Below, in pieces: positions 1 to 5,158 of a stretch of DNA of 6,454 nucleotides. The stretch comes from Bacillota bacterium. GTDB lineage: Bacteria; Bacillota; Clostridia; Christensenellales; SZUA-584. Below the pieces are notes generated by a model. That model saw nothing but the letters and a program-made list of their open reading frames with translations. It was not told where the DNA came from and searched no databases. The stretch covers positions 1 to 6,454 of the forward strand of contig JAEWQS010000028.1 in the NCBI GenBank assembly GCA_023399095.1, in the 5' to 3' direction. The first letter of the stretch is position 1. Each line of letters opens with the position of its first letter. Position numbers and translations under genes: made by a program.

Positions 1-546
1 ATATACAGGAATGACTTTCTTAACGGAGATGGCTATGAATCACTGTACGGCACCACTCAGTATCAGGGCGGCTTTAAGAACGGCCATTATCACGGCAAAG
101 GTACGCTTTATAACCAGCACGGCGATACTATCTACAGCGGCCCCTTTTATTACGGTCTCATACGAGAAAGCGCAGATGAGCGAAGCGCACGCATTGAAGC
201 CTTCGAGATTCTTTGCGCCGCACCCTCAGTAAAAACGTTATACAAATCATGCGATAACGGCACGAAGCAATGCGCTAAAATCAACGGTACGATTTTAGAT
301 ATATATTACGATAACATCGAAAATCCCACCTACTGCGATTTTCTGATCTATGAGCAGAACAAAAGTGACACAAAACATATTGTCTGCGTCATCTATACGT
401 TGAGTGAAGGCGAGGAGGTTCCTTTCGAAGGCCAAGACGTCACAATTTGGGGAACCACCGAATACCTCTATTCATACACAACAACGGACGGTAAAAACCT
501 CACGGTTCCGCTTATCAAGGCGTTTAGTGTGGAACCAGACTTGTGA
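1..546 (+). CDS. MORN-repeat protein with C-terminal beta-rich (OB-like) domain, 5' truncated
   Basis: Frame 1 is open from the first base to a TGA at 544-546, giving 181 visible residues; the start lies outside the window. Near the left end is a clear MORN repeat (YQGGFKNGHYHGKGTLY, residues 21-37), followed by a weaker one (YSGPFYYG, 45-52), so more repeats probably lie upstream. Residues from about 94 to 179 form a separate beta-rich segment with alternating hydrophobic residues. It ends in a G-T-T-E-Y-x-Y-S-Y-T-T-x-D-G-x-x-x-T-V-P pattern, which I associate with small OB-like domains at the C-termini of envelope proteins of Gram-positive bacteria. MORN repeats are usually protein- or membrane-binding beta-hairpins; the role of this protein is unknown. 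Location cannot be judged without the N-terminus. The MORN call is firm and the OB-like call is inference. No terminator is visible directly after the stop codon. Confidence 0.82.
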   Translation: MYRNDFLNGDGYESLYGTTQYQGGFKNGHYHGKGTLYNQHGDTIYSGPFYYGLIRESADERSARIEAFEILCAAPSVKTLYKSCDNGTKQCAKINGTILDIYYDNIENPTYCDFLIYEQNKSDTKHIVCVIYTLSEGEEVPFEGQDVTIWGTTEYLYSYTTTDGKNLTVPLIKAFSVEPDL

Positions 547-560
547 AATCGGACTTGTGA

Positions 561-589
561 TTGCATTCGCCTCACTGCCATAATATAAT
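561..589 (+). promoter_or_regulatory. Promoter of the duplicated-unit membrane protein
   Basis: TTGCAT (561-566) and a perfect TATAAT (584-589) are separated by 17 nt, which predicts a transcript start near 596 and a leader of about 25 nt before the TTG start at 621. Its position rules out the upstream in-frame TTG at 561 as a start codon, since that TTG is part of the -35 box. Confidence 0.7.
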
Positions 590-620
590 AATGACAGTAA
601 ATTGTTTGGAGGGTATCATA

Positions 621-983
621 TTGGATAATAAGAATCAAATCGCAGGCTCCATCGTCGGGCTTGTATCGGTTCTCGCGGCTTTTGCTTTCTTGTTCATCGG
701 CTTTACGCAGGGCATCTGGCACCCAACCTGGCTTGTGTTTCTCGTGATTCCCGTTGTATCGATGATCGCTGATATCGCCACCAAGAAAAAAGATCCGGTC
801 GGCTTGGTTTCGAGCATCGTGTCCACGCTGTGTGCACTTGGTTATTTGTACATGGGGTTTTTCCTCGGGCTGTGGCACCCCGGTTGGCTCATCTTCTTCG
901 CAGTCCCCATATCCAGCATTATCACAAAGATGTTCGTAGGCGATTCACAACCGACTAAAAACGATGAGGATACAAAAGCATAA
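621..983 (+). CDS. Small membrane protein with two internal copies of a W-H-P hydrophobic unit
   Basis: The protein has 120 residues. The start is TTG at 621, chosen because GGAGGG (608-613) sits 7 nt upstream and a good promoter lies just before it. Residues 9-49 and 61-101 align without gaps and share about 18 of 41 positions, including the core G-x-W-H-P-x-W-L-x-F and the P that follows. Each unit is hydrophobic enough for two short membrane segments, so four in total are likely. The units are joined by a basic stretch (ATKKKDPV), and the tail (GDSQPTKNDEDTKA) is polar. Similar WHPGWLIF-like segments occur in poorly characterised Bacillota membrane proteins and at the C-termini of some membrane-anchored regulators. 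No enzymatic or transport motif is seen and the function is unknown. It is a single-gene unit bounded by its own promoter and terminator. Confidence 0.85.
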   Translation: MDNKNQIAGSIVGLVSVLAAFAFLFIGFTQGIWHPTWLVFLVIPVVSMIADIATKKKDPVGLVSSIVSTLCALGYLYMGFFLGLWHPGWLIFFAVPISSIITKMFVGDSQPTKNDEDTKA

Positions 984-991
984 AACGCCGT

Positions 992-1020
992 AAAGCCTGC
1001 CCACCAAAGCAGGCTTTTTT
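992..1020 (+). terminator. Rho-independent terminator
   Basis: Perfect 9-bp stem AAAGCCTGC (992-1000) / GCAGGCTTT (1009-1017) with an 8-nt loop, running into a T-tract that ends at 1020, nine bases after the TAA of the membrane protein. The convergent permease gene ends at 1028, so its transcript also enters this hairpin, but the T-tract is poor in that direction. Confidence 0.88.
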
Positions 1021-1027
1021 CATACTT

Positions 1028-1823
1028 TTATACTTGTTCTCCATCCATCACAAGCTGCTGCTGCGCGTTGAAAAAGCTTTTATAAGCAAGCTGAACAAAC
1101 ATAATCACGGTTAGTGTGACGCTGCCAAGGATGCCCAGCATAATCACGATCTGGTACTCGATCGCCGTCACGGGCGATGTACCCGACAATATCTGCCCCG
1201 TCATCATTCCGGGCAGAAACACAATACCCATACCCACCATCGAATTGATTGTGGGCAGTATGGCGGCGTCAAAAGCGGCGTTCACGTAATTTTTGGCAGC
1301 CATTTTGGGCGTGGCACCCAGCATCAGCGCCGATTCGATCACATGCCTTTGGCTGCGCATTCCGTCCACAAGCCTGTTGACACCCAACGAAATGCCCGTC
1401 ATCGAGTTGCCGATCAGCATACCCGCAATGGGAATAAAATATCGCGGGTTATACCATGGTGCCACGCCCAGCACCACGACGATAAAGAACACAAGGCTGA
1501 AAAGCGTCCCTGTCACCATGGAAACGCCGATAATCTTTTTTAAGAGAGGCCGAGAGCTTTGTTTTCACTTGTCTTATCGTGTTGAAAATCGCAAACGTTT
1601 CCATAAGGATTACGGTTCCCACCGTAAATCCCACGTGAACATTATCAAAAAGAAACAGCAGTATATATCCAGCCAGAATGAGCTGAAGTGTCATGCGCAC
1701 CGTGGCTATCAGAATCTCTTTTTCTCTTGATATGCCCCGCTTTCGCACAATGATAAGCAGTATCACCACGAACACATACGCAACGGCAATCTGCCAAATT
1801 TGTGGTGTGATAACTCCGTTCAT
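1028..1823 (-). pseudogene. fetB: FetB/YbbM-type (UPF0014) ABC permease, interrupted by a one-base frameshift
   Basis: Two overlapping minus-strand frames together encode one complete permease. The first runs from ATG 1823 through residue 96 (ending LSASLKK); the second carries the remaining 168 residues to the TAA at 1028-1030. They join at an A6 run (T6 on the plus strand, 1536-1541): removing one A restores a 264-residue protein, a normal length for the family. The C-terminal part has the UPF0014 hallmarks NPRYFIPIAGMLIGN, ALMLGATP, FLPGMMTGQILSG and the following YQI, in a protein with about seven hydrophobic segments. E. coli FetAB is reported to export iron and relieve oxidative stress; plant relatives act in aluminium tolerance. 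The ATG overlaps the stop of the ATPase gene (ATGA) and has its own GGAGG, so the two are translationally coupled. The inner ATG at 1519 has no ribosome binding site, so separate translation of the C-terminal part is unlikely. The break could be a recent mutation, a homopolymer sequencing error or, less likely, slippage. Confidence 0.86.
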
Positions 1824-2452
1824 GATACCGCCTCCTCTGAGACTTTTTTCAACTCTATTATTCGGTCAGCATAGTATATCGCCGCCTGCTTTGAATGGGT
1901 CACGCAGATCAACGTCTTGCTATTGTTTCGCGCATAAGCCACAAGAGTTTCAAAAATGAGCTTTTCCGTCACTTCATCGAGCGCCGAGGATGGCTCATCC
2001 AGCAACAGCACATCCGGCTTCATGAGCAGCACCCGCCCCAGCGCCACACGCTGCTTCTCACCACCCGAGAGGTTTTGAGCACTCTGACCCGGCTCTTTAT
2101 TCAAATTCACACATTTGAGCATGGCAATAAGCTCTTCATCGCTTGCCGTCGGCTTTTCAGAGAACTCAAGGCCAATCAGCAGATTGTCCTTAATGCTGCC
2201 TTCAAAAATCACAGGGGATTGCGGCAGCATCACCACGCCGCGCCTTAGCTCCACAGAATCAATTGACTTAAGCAGTTCGCCGCGGCAAAAGATCTCGCCG
2301 CTATCCGGGCTGATCATCTTGTTGAGCAGCCGTAAAAGCGTTGTTTTTCCGCTGCCGCTCTCTCCCACAATGAATGTCACTTCGTGCGGTTTAATAATCA
2401 TGTCCCTCATGTTAATGATATTTTTGTATTTCACGTCTTTAAAAACAAACAT
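1820..2452 (-). CDS. fetA: ABC transporter ATP-binding protein, FetA/YbbL type
   Basis: The protein has 210 residues and a complete nucleotide-binding domain: Walker A GESGSGKTT (30-38), Q-loop glutamine 78 in LPQSP, signature LSGGE (128-132), Walker B VLLLDE (148-153) with D-loop SALD after it, and switch histidine 186 in THSK. It would hydrolyse ATP on the cytoplasmic face to power the UPF0014 permease encoded immediately downstream with a 4-nt ATGA overlap. The short length with no extra domain, and the pairing with a UPF0014 permease, point to the FetA/YbbL group rather than an amino-acid or peptide importer; no solute-binding protein is nearby, which fits an exporter. The ATG start is preceded by GGAGG with a short 4-nt spacer (2453-2461). 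All catalytic motifs are intact even though the partner permease is frame-broken. The substrate (iron or another metal) is inferred from the family only. Confidence 0.93.
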   Translation of the reverse strand: MFVFKDVKYKNIINMRDMIIKPHEVTFIVGESGSGKTTLLRLLNKMISPDSGEIFCRGELLKSIDSVELRRGVVMLPQSPVIFEGSIKDNLLIGLEFSEKPTASDEELIAMLKCVNLNKEPGQSAQNLSGGEKQRVALGRVLLMKPDVLLLDEPSSALDEVTEKLIFETLVAYARNNSKTLICVTHSKQAAIYYADRIIELKKVSEEAVS

Positions 2453-2485
2453 AAGTCCTCCGCAGCGTTATTATCACCTGATATC

Positions 2486-2514
2486 ATTATACCTTATGTA
2501 TGCGGCGATAAAAG
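2486..2514 (-). promoter_or_regulatory. Probable promoter of the ABC operon
   Basis: Read on the minus strand, a perfect TATAAT lies at 2491-2486, giving a start near 2479 and a leader of about 27 nt before the ATPase ATG. The -35 position (2514-2509, CTTTTA) is weak, so an activator or an upstream element may matter. Confidence 0.5.
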
Positions 2515-2563
2515 CCATGTTTATGCACAAATACTGCTTTTATTACAATATCTTTGTTGTTGG

Positions 2564-2592
2564 TTGACTTTTTGTCAGAAATATGCTACTAT
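2564..2592 (+). promoter_or_regulatory. Strong orphan promoter on the plus strand
   Basis: TTGACT (2564-2569), a 17-nt spacer, then TACTAT (2587-2592) preceded by TG-n, which makes an extended -10. Predicted start is near 2599. No plus-strand gene follows: the next element is a terminator at 2641-2676, and beyond it lies the minus-strand chemoreceptor-like gene. The -35 box overlaps a small inverted repeat, TGAC (2565-2568) / GTCA (2574-2577), separated by five T. Confidence 0.6.
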
Positions 2593-2608
2593 TTTGTTAT
2601 AAATAGTA
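2587..2608. promoter_or_regulatory. Inverted repeat over the -10 and start site, operator candidate
   Basis: Perfect 8-bp arms TACTATTT (2587-2594) and AAATAGTA (2601-2608) flank a 6-nt centre. The left arm contains the -10 box of the orphan promoter and the right arm covers the predicted transcript start, the classic position for repressor binding. Alternatively it could fold as an RNA only in part, because the left arm lies upstream of the start. Confidence 0.4.
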
Positions 2609-2676
2609 AGGGTATTGGGAATTTATATTATATTGCATACAAAAAATGCGGCATAGCGACCGCATTTTTCTTTTTT
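2599..2676 (+). ncRNA. Candidate small RNA between orphan promoter and terminator
   Basis: A transcript from the promoter at 2564-2592 would start near 2599 and stop at the hairpin ending at 2676, giving an RNA of about 75-80 nt. Its 5' half is AU-rich with a purine segment (AAGGGTATTGGG) and its 3' half is the terminator hairpin with a long U tail, the general layout of a trans-acting small RNA. I recognise no family. The terminator may instead serve only the chemoreceptor-like gene, leaving the promoter as a remnant of a lost gene. Confidence 0.3.
2641..2676. terminator. Bidirectional Rho-independent terminator
   Basis: 10-bp stem AAAAATGCGG (2642-2651) / CCGCATTTTT (2660-2669) with an 8-nt loop. 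On the minus strand it ends in six T and lies about 17 nt after the stop of the chemoreceptor-like gene, which it clearly serves. On the plus strand it is followed by T5-C-T6, so it would also stop a transcript from the orphan promoter. Confidence 0.87.
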
Positions 2677-2692
2677 AGTGTGTTGTTAATCT

Positions 2693-3700
2693 TTATAGCT
2701 TCTCAATAACGATAACCGACCAGTCCTTGCCCTTATAAGCATTGTAGCCATGCGAATGCGCATATCCGATTATGCTCAGCTCACCGTATTTGTCCCTTTC
2801 GAATGCATATCCATAGGCCTCTCCGGCCATCGCTCTTCTCACCGCTTCAGCGCTGCTCAAATCCTTTTTGAGCACATCGTCTCGGTTTCTGGAGCCAATC
2901 ACAAGCCCGTTCTTGTTCACCACATAGATCTCACCTTTTGCGCTTACCTTGGCGTGATCAATAATGTCATAAATATACGCCCAGTTGAAGCGTGTGGAGA
3001 GTATGCCGCGCATCACACCGTTGCTGTCGCGTATAGGGCTGTTGTACCCCACCGTGATATCCCTTATCGTATCAGAATAATGAACATCGGCGGCTACAGG
3101 CTTCTGTGTATTGATGGACTCGTTGTACCAAATCTTCTTGGACATATCTTTGCCCAGCATATCCTGATTGACACCAACCGCAATCAGTTTCCCCTGCATG
3201 TCTGTGACGTAAATGTCGTAATAAACCTCATGAATCTGCACGAGATTTTTAAGCAATGAGGTGACAGCTTCCCGTCGCGACTCATTCGGCGACTCCACAA
3301 AATCGACAATTCGTGCAAACGTGGCCCAAGCTTGTACATCGCTGTTGCGTTCGAAAAGGTTGCGGTCAATCTTGTCCATCACATCATAAGCGATATCCGC
3401 TGTTCTCACCCCGATGATATCATTGACCTTGGTCTGTATCGAATTAATCACCTCAACGCTTTCGCTGTTAGACCGGGCGCTGCTCTCCGCAAGCTTTTTT
3501 ATCTCTTTCGCAACAACATTAAAACCTCTGCCTGCGTCCCCTGCACGCGCGGCTTCCACGGCCGAATTCAGCGACAGAATCTCGGTTTGAAGCGTGATCA
3601 TCTCAATGTTTTTGACAATCGCCAGCATCTTATCATAGGAGGCCATAAGCTCACTGAGCAGTAGTGACATGTCCGTCTGCATTGTTGTTTGATTTGACAT
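2693..3700 (-). CDS. Soluble chemoreceptor-like protein: N-terminal MCP signalling hairpin, C-terminal Cache-type sensor
   Basis: The protein has 335 residues. Residues about 31-80 match the MCP hairpin tip that contacts CheA and CheW (LQTEILSLNSAVEAARAGDA, then GRGFNVVAKEIKKLAESS). Helical arms are short, with only about 30 residues before the tip and about 25 after. From about 105 to the end is a Cache-like region: a long N-terminal helix (VMDKIDRNLFERNSDVQAWA), then DIYVTDMQGKLIAV (162-175), WYNES (191-195), the GYNSPIRDSNGVMRGIL strand-turn-strand (219-234) and a second small lobe (GEIYVVNKNGLVIGS, 256-270) ending in WSVIVIE. Two lobes suggest a dCache-type fold. No signal peptide or membrane segment is seen, so the sensor must be cytoplasmic, whereas most Cache domains face outside and precede the signalling part. 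It may tune a chemosensory array in response to an internal ligand; the ligand is unknown. The ATG has AGAGGGG 4 nt upstream. It forms a single-gene unit with its own promoter and terminator. Confidence 0.88.
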   Translation of the reverse strand: MSNQTTMQTDMSLLLSELMASYDKMLAIVKNIEMITLQTEILSLNSAVEAARAGDAGRGFNVVAKEIKKLAESSARSNSESVEVINSIQTKVNDIIGVRTADIAYDVMDKIDRNLFERNSDVQAWATFARIVDFVESPNESRREAVTSLLKNLVQIHEVYYDIYVTDMQGKLIAVGVNQDMLGKDMSKKIWYNESINTQKPVAADVHYSDTIRDITVGYNSPIRDSNGVMRGILSTRFNWAYIYDIIDHAKVSAKGEIYVVNKNGLVIGSRNRDDVLKKDLSSAEAVRRAMAGEAYGYAFERDKYGELSIIGYAHSHGYNAYKGKDWSVIVIEKL

Positions 3701-3777
3701 AATACCCCTCTTTTCGCGGAGAACATGAATTCCCCGATAATGAAAGCATTCAAATGGGATTGGTTGGATATGGCTCT

Positions 3778-3806
3778 ATTATATTTCCGCATGAGGTTCA
3801 GGTCAA
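3778..3806 (-). promoter_or_regulatory. Promoter of the chemoreceptor-like gene
   Basis: On the minus strand, TTGACC (3806-3801) and TATAAT (3783-3778) are separated by exactly 17 nt. The predicted start near 3771 leaves a leader of about 70 nt before the ATG at 3700. It is a sigma-A-like promoter rather than the sigma-28 type used by many motility genes. Confidence 0.72.
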
Positions 3807-3877
3807 CAGATATGCTCTGTAAATTGTAATTTTATATCCATAAAAAATAAATTTAATCATTTTTTAATAGTTTTTTC

Positions 3878-3907
3878 TTGTGTATAAGTGTTTAATCATT
3901 ATAAAAT
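3878..3907 (+). promoter_or_regulatory. Possible promoter of the first DUF4064-like gene
   Basis: TTGTGT (3878-3883), an 18-nt spacer and TAAAAT (3902-3907) predict a start near 3914 and a leader of about 37 nt. A 10-bp direct repeat, TTTAATCATT, lies at 3852-3861 and again at 3891-3900, the second copy inside the spacer. TATACA at 3912-3917 is an alternative -10. Confidence 0.42.
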
Positions 3908-3950
3908 GTGGTATACATGACTGAAATACACACAATAATTGGAGGGTTTT

Positions 3951-4424
3951 ATGAAAACAGCAAGTTTGGTACTGGGAATCATCGGCGGCGTTCTTGCCAT
4001 CATTTTTGCAATCGTCTTCATGATTGGTGGGGCTTTTGTGAACAGCGCTGCAAGTTATGTTCAGGATATGGGTGAGTTCGGAGGCGCGATGGATGAGCTT
4101 TCCGAACAGCTTGAAGCTGAAGGTTTCACGGTTGAGGATAGCGATGTCAACTATGATGCTTTAGATGATGCAATTAATTATGGCGCTAGTGCTGTTGCAA
4201 CAGGATTCTACATTGCTGGTATCTTGGGCATTATCGGCGGTATCTTGGGCATCGTTGGCGGTGCTTTGGCAAAGAAGAAGAATGTTGTGGCTGGAATACT
4301 GATGCTCGTCGCGGCTGTTCCAAGCTTCTTCACCGGTCTTGGCATTATCGCTTCAATCCTATTCATCATCGGCGGTATTCTGGCTCTAATTCCTGATAAG
4401 TCCGCTCCTGTTGCAGCGGCCTAA
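3951..4424 (+). CDS. DUF4064-like four-helix membrane protein, copy 1
   Basis: The protein has 157 residues. The start is ATG 3951 with GGAGGG at 3941-3946; the in-frame TTG at 3939 overlaps that site and is rejected. Membrane segments are predicted at about 5-30, 83-107, 112-129 and 131-148, rich in Gly and Ile (GIIGGVLAIIF, GIIGGILGIVGG, GIIASILFIIGGILALI). Between the first two lies a loop (35-78) with 13 acidic and no basic residues. A KKK patch (108-110) between helices 2 and 3 should be cytoplasmic, which would place the acidic loop and probably both ends in the topology opposite or equal according to helix count; by the positive-inside rule the loop would be outside. The pattern resembles the DUF4064 family of Bacillota, whose function is not established. 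The C-terminal third is almost identical to the downstream paralogue. No binding or catalytic motif is seen. Confidence 0.88.
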   Translation: MKTASLVLGIIGGVLAIIFAIVFMIGGAFVNSAASYVQDMGEFGGAMDELSEQLEAEGFTVEDSDVNYDALDDAINYGASAVATGFYIAGILGIIGGILGIVGGALAKKKNVVAGILMLVAAVPSFFTGLGIIASILFIIGGILALIPDKSAPVAAA

Positions 4425-4443
4425 CTATCAAAGACAAAAGCAG

Positions 4444-4476
4444 GGCCTTGGCAAACCGCCAAGGCCTTCTTTTTTT
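4444..4476 (+). terminator. Rho-independent terminator of copy 1
   Basis: Perfect 9-bp stem GGCCTTGGC (4444-4452) / GCCAAGGCC (4458-4466) with a 5-nt loop, followed by TTC and seven T. It lies about 20 nt after the stop codon and separates the two paralogues into independent transcripts. Confidence 0.93.
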
Positions 4477-4575
4477 CCTAGTCACATATTAAAATATATC
4501 GGCCTTTTTTGTCTATATTGCTGATTATTAGTATCAGGCTTAAGAATTATTAATAATTTTTAATGTTTTCTTATC

Positions 4576-4604
4576 TTGAATGCTGAACCTATATTGGATA
4601 ATAT
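4576..4604 (+). promoter_or_regulatory. Promoter of the second DUF4064-like gene
   Basis: TTGAAT (4576-4581) and TAATAT (4599-4604) have a 17-nt spacer. The predicted start near 4611 gives a leader of about 37 nt, the same length as predicted for copy 1. Upstream is an AT-rich palindromic stretch (ATTATTAATAAT). Confidence 0.58.
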
Positions 4605-4647
4605 ACCCTAAGAATGTATTCAATATTATTGTTAATTGGAGGTTATT

Positions 4648-5112
4648 ATGAGAACAGCAAGCTTGGTTCTAGGAATTGTTGGCGGCGTTCTTGCCGTTAT
4701 CTTTGGCGTCATGTGTATAATCGGCGGCATAGTGGCAGGTTCCTTTGTCGGTCATGTTGATGAGCTTAATACTGCTTTGGAAAATTGGGACACAATGACG
4801 AATGACGACTGGAATATCAATGACTCAGATATTCAAATCGATGGTTATGAAAACGTTTATAACTCATTTCTTGGTTTGGGCGCCAGCATTATCTATGTTA
4901 TCGGCGGATTTAGCATTGTCGGCGCTGCGTTAGGCATTATTGGCGGTGCTTTGGTCAAGAAAAAGAATGTTGTCGCCGGTATACTGATGCTCGTCGCGTC
5001 AGTTCCGAGCCTATTTACCGGCTTTGGCATTATTGCTTCAATCCTCTTAATCATCGGCGGCATTCTGGCGCTTATACCCGAGAAGCCAAGCGCTTCCCCA
5101 GTGCAAGCCTAA
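4648..5112 (+). CDS. DUF4064-like four-helix membrane protein, copy 2
   Basis: The protein has 154 residues. ATG 4648 follows GGAGG (4638-4642) by 5 nt; the in-frame TTG at 4636 runs through that site and is rejected. It has the same plan as copy 1: helix 1 at about 5-30, an acidic loop (36-72: 10 acidic residues, no Lys or Arg), then three helices with the KKK patch at 104-106. From GIIGGALVKKK to the end of helix 4 about 44 of 51 residues match copy 1, and the first 18 residues are also nearly identical. The loop cannot be aligned convincingly and is Trp/Asn-rich here (ENWDTM, NDDWNIND) instead of Glu-rich. The ends are fixed and the middle is free to change, which suggests the loop is the part that meets different partners or conditions. 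Function is unknown. Confidence 0.88.
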   Translation: MRTASLVLGIVGGVLAVIFGVMCIIGGIVAGSFVGHVDELNTALENWDTMTNDDWNINDSDIQIDGYENVYNSFLGLGASIIYVIGGFSIVGAALGIIGGALVKKKNVVAGILMLVASVPSLFTGFGIIASILLIIGGILALIPEKPSASPVQA

Positions 5113-5127
5113 GTCTGACATAGAATT

Positions 5128-5158
5128 GGCCTTGGCAAAATGCCAAGGCCTCCTTTTT
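5128..5158 (+). terminator. Rho-independent terminator of copy 2
   Basis: Perfect 10-bp stem GGCCTTGGCA (5128-5137) / TGCCAAGGCC (5141-5150) with a 3-nt loop, then TCC and five T. The inner nine stem pairs are the same as in the copy 1 terminator. On the minus strand no T-tract follows, so it is not a good terminator for the convergent lipoprotein gene. Confidence 0.92.

Larger units (their letters stand above)
3852..5158 (+). repeat. Tandem duplication of a whole transcription unit (DUF4064-like cassette)
   Basis: Two consecutive units have the same order: an AT-rich upstream segment with a shared TTTTTAAT(A)GTTTT pattern followed by CTT, a promoter, the ribosome binding site AATTGGAGG, a four-helix membrane protein, and a terminator with the stem GGCCTTGGC / GCCAAGGCC. 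Unit 1 spans about 3852-4476 and unit 2 about 4540-5158. The coding similarity is strongest at the two ends of the gene and lost in the middle. Confidence 0.72.

Noticed and set aside
11..232. ATG-initiated open frame of 73 codons at the left edge
   Set aside because: It overlaps the real frame 1 gene, which encodes a recognisable MORN repeat and stays open for all 181 codons; the 11-232 product has no features and no ribosome binding site.
468..878. 136-codon minus-strand frame
   Set aside because: It is antisense to both the MORN gene end and the duplicated-unit membrane protein, with no ribosome binding site or family resemblance.
1535..1541. Classic A-AAA-AAG slippery heptamer as programmed -1 frameshift site in fetB
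   Set aside because: The heptamer is present but in the wrong phase: the incoming frame reads AAA AAA GAT, and joining the frames needs +1 (or -2), not -1. A simple one-base insertion is the better explanation.
1293..1730. Plus-strand frame opposite the permease
   Set aside because: It is a shadow of the conserved minus-strand UPF0014 permease; its codons simply mirror the family motifs.
2614..2656. Tiny open frame inside the candidate small RNA
   Set aside because: About 13 codons from a TTG with poor spacing to the AAGGG upstream, and its end lies inside the terminator stem; there is not enough to call a peptide.
3939..3950. Upstream TTG starts for both DUF4064-like genes (3939 and 4636)
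   Set aside because: Both TTG codons overlap the TTGGAGG ribosome binding site itself; the ATG codons at 3951 and 4648 have correct spacing and give matching N-termini.
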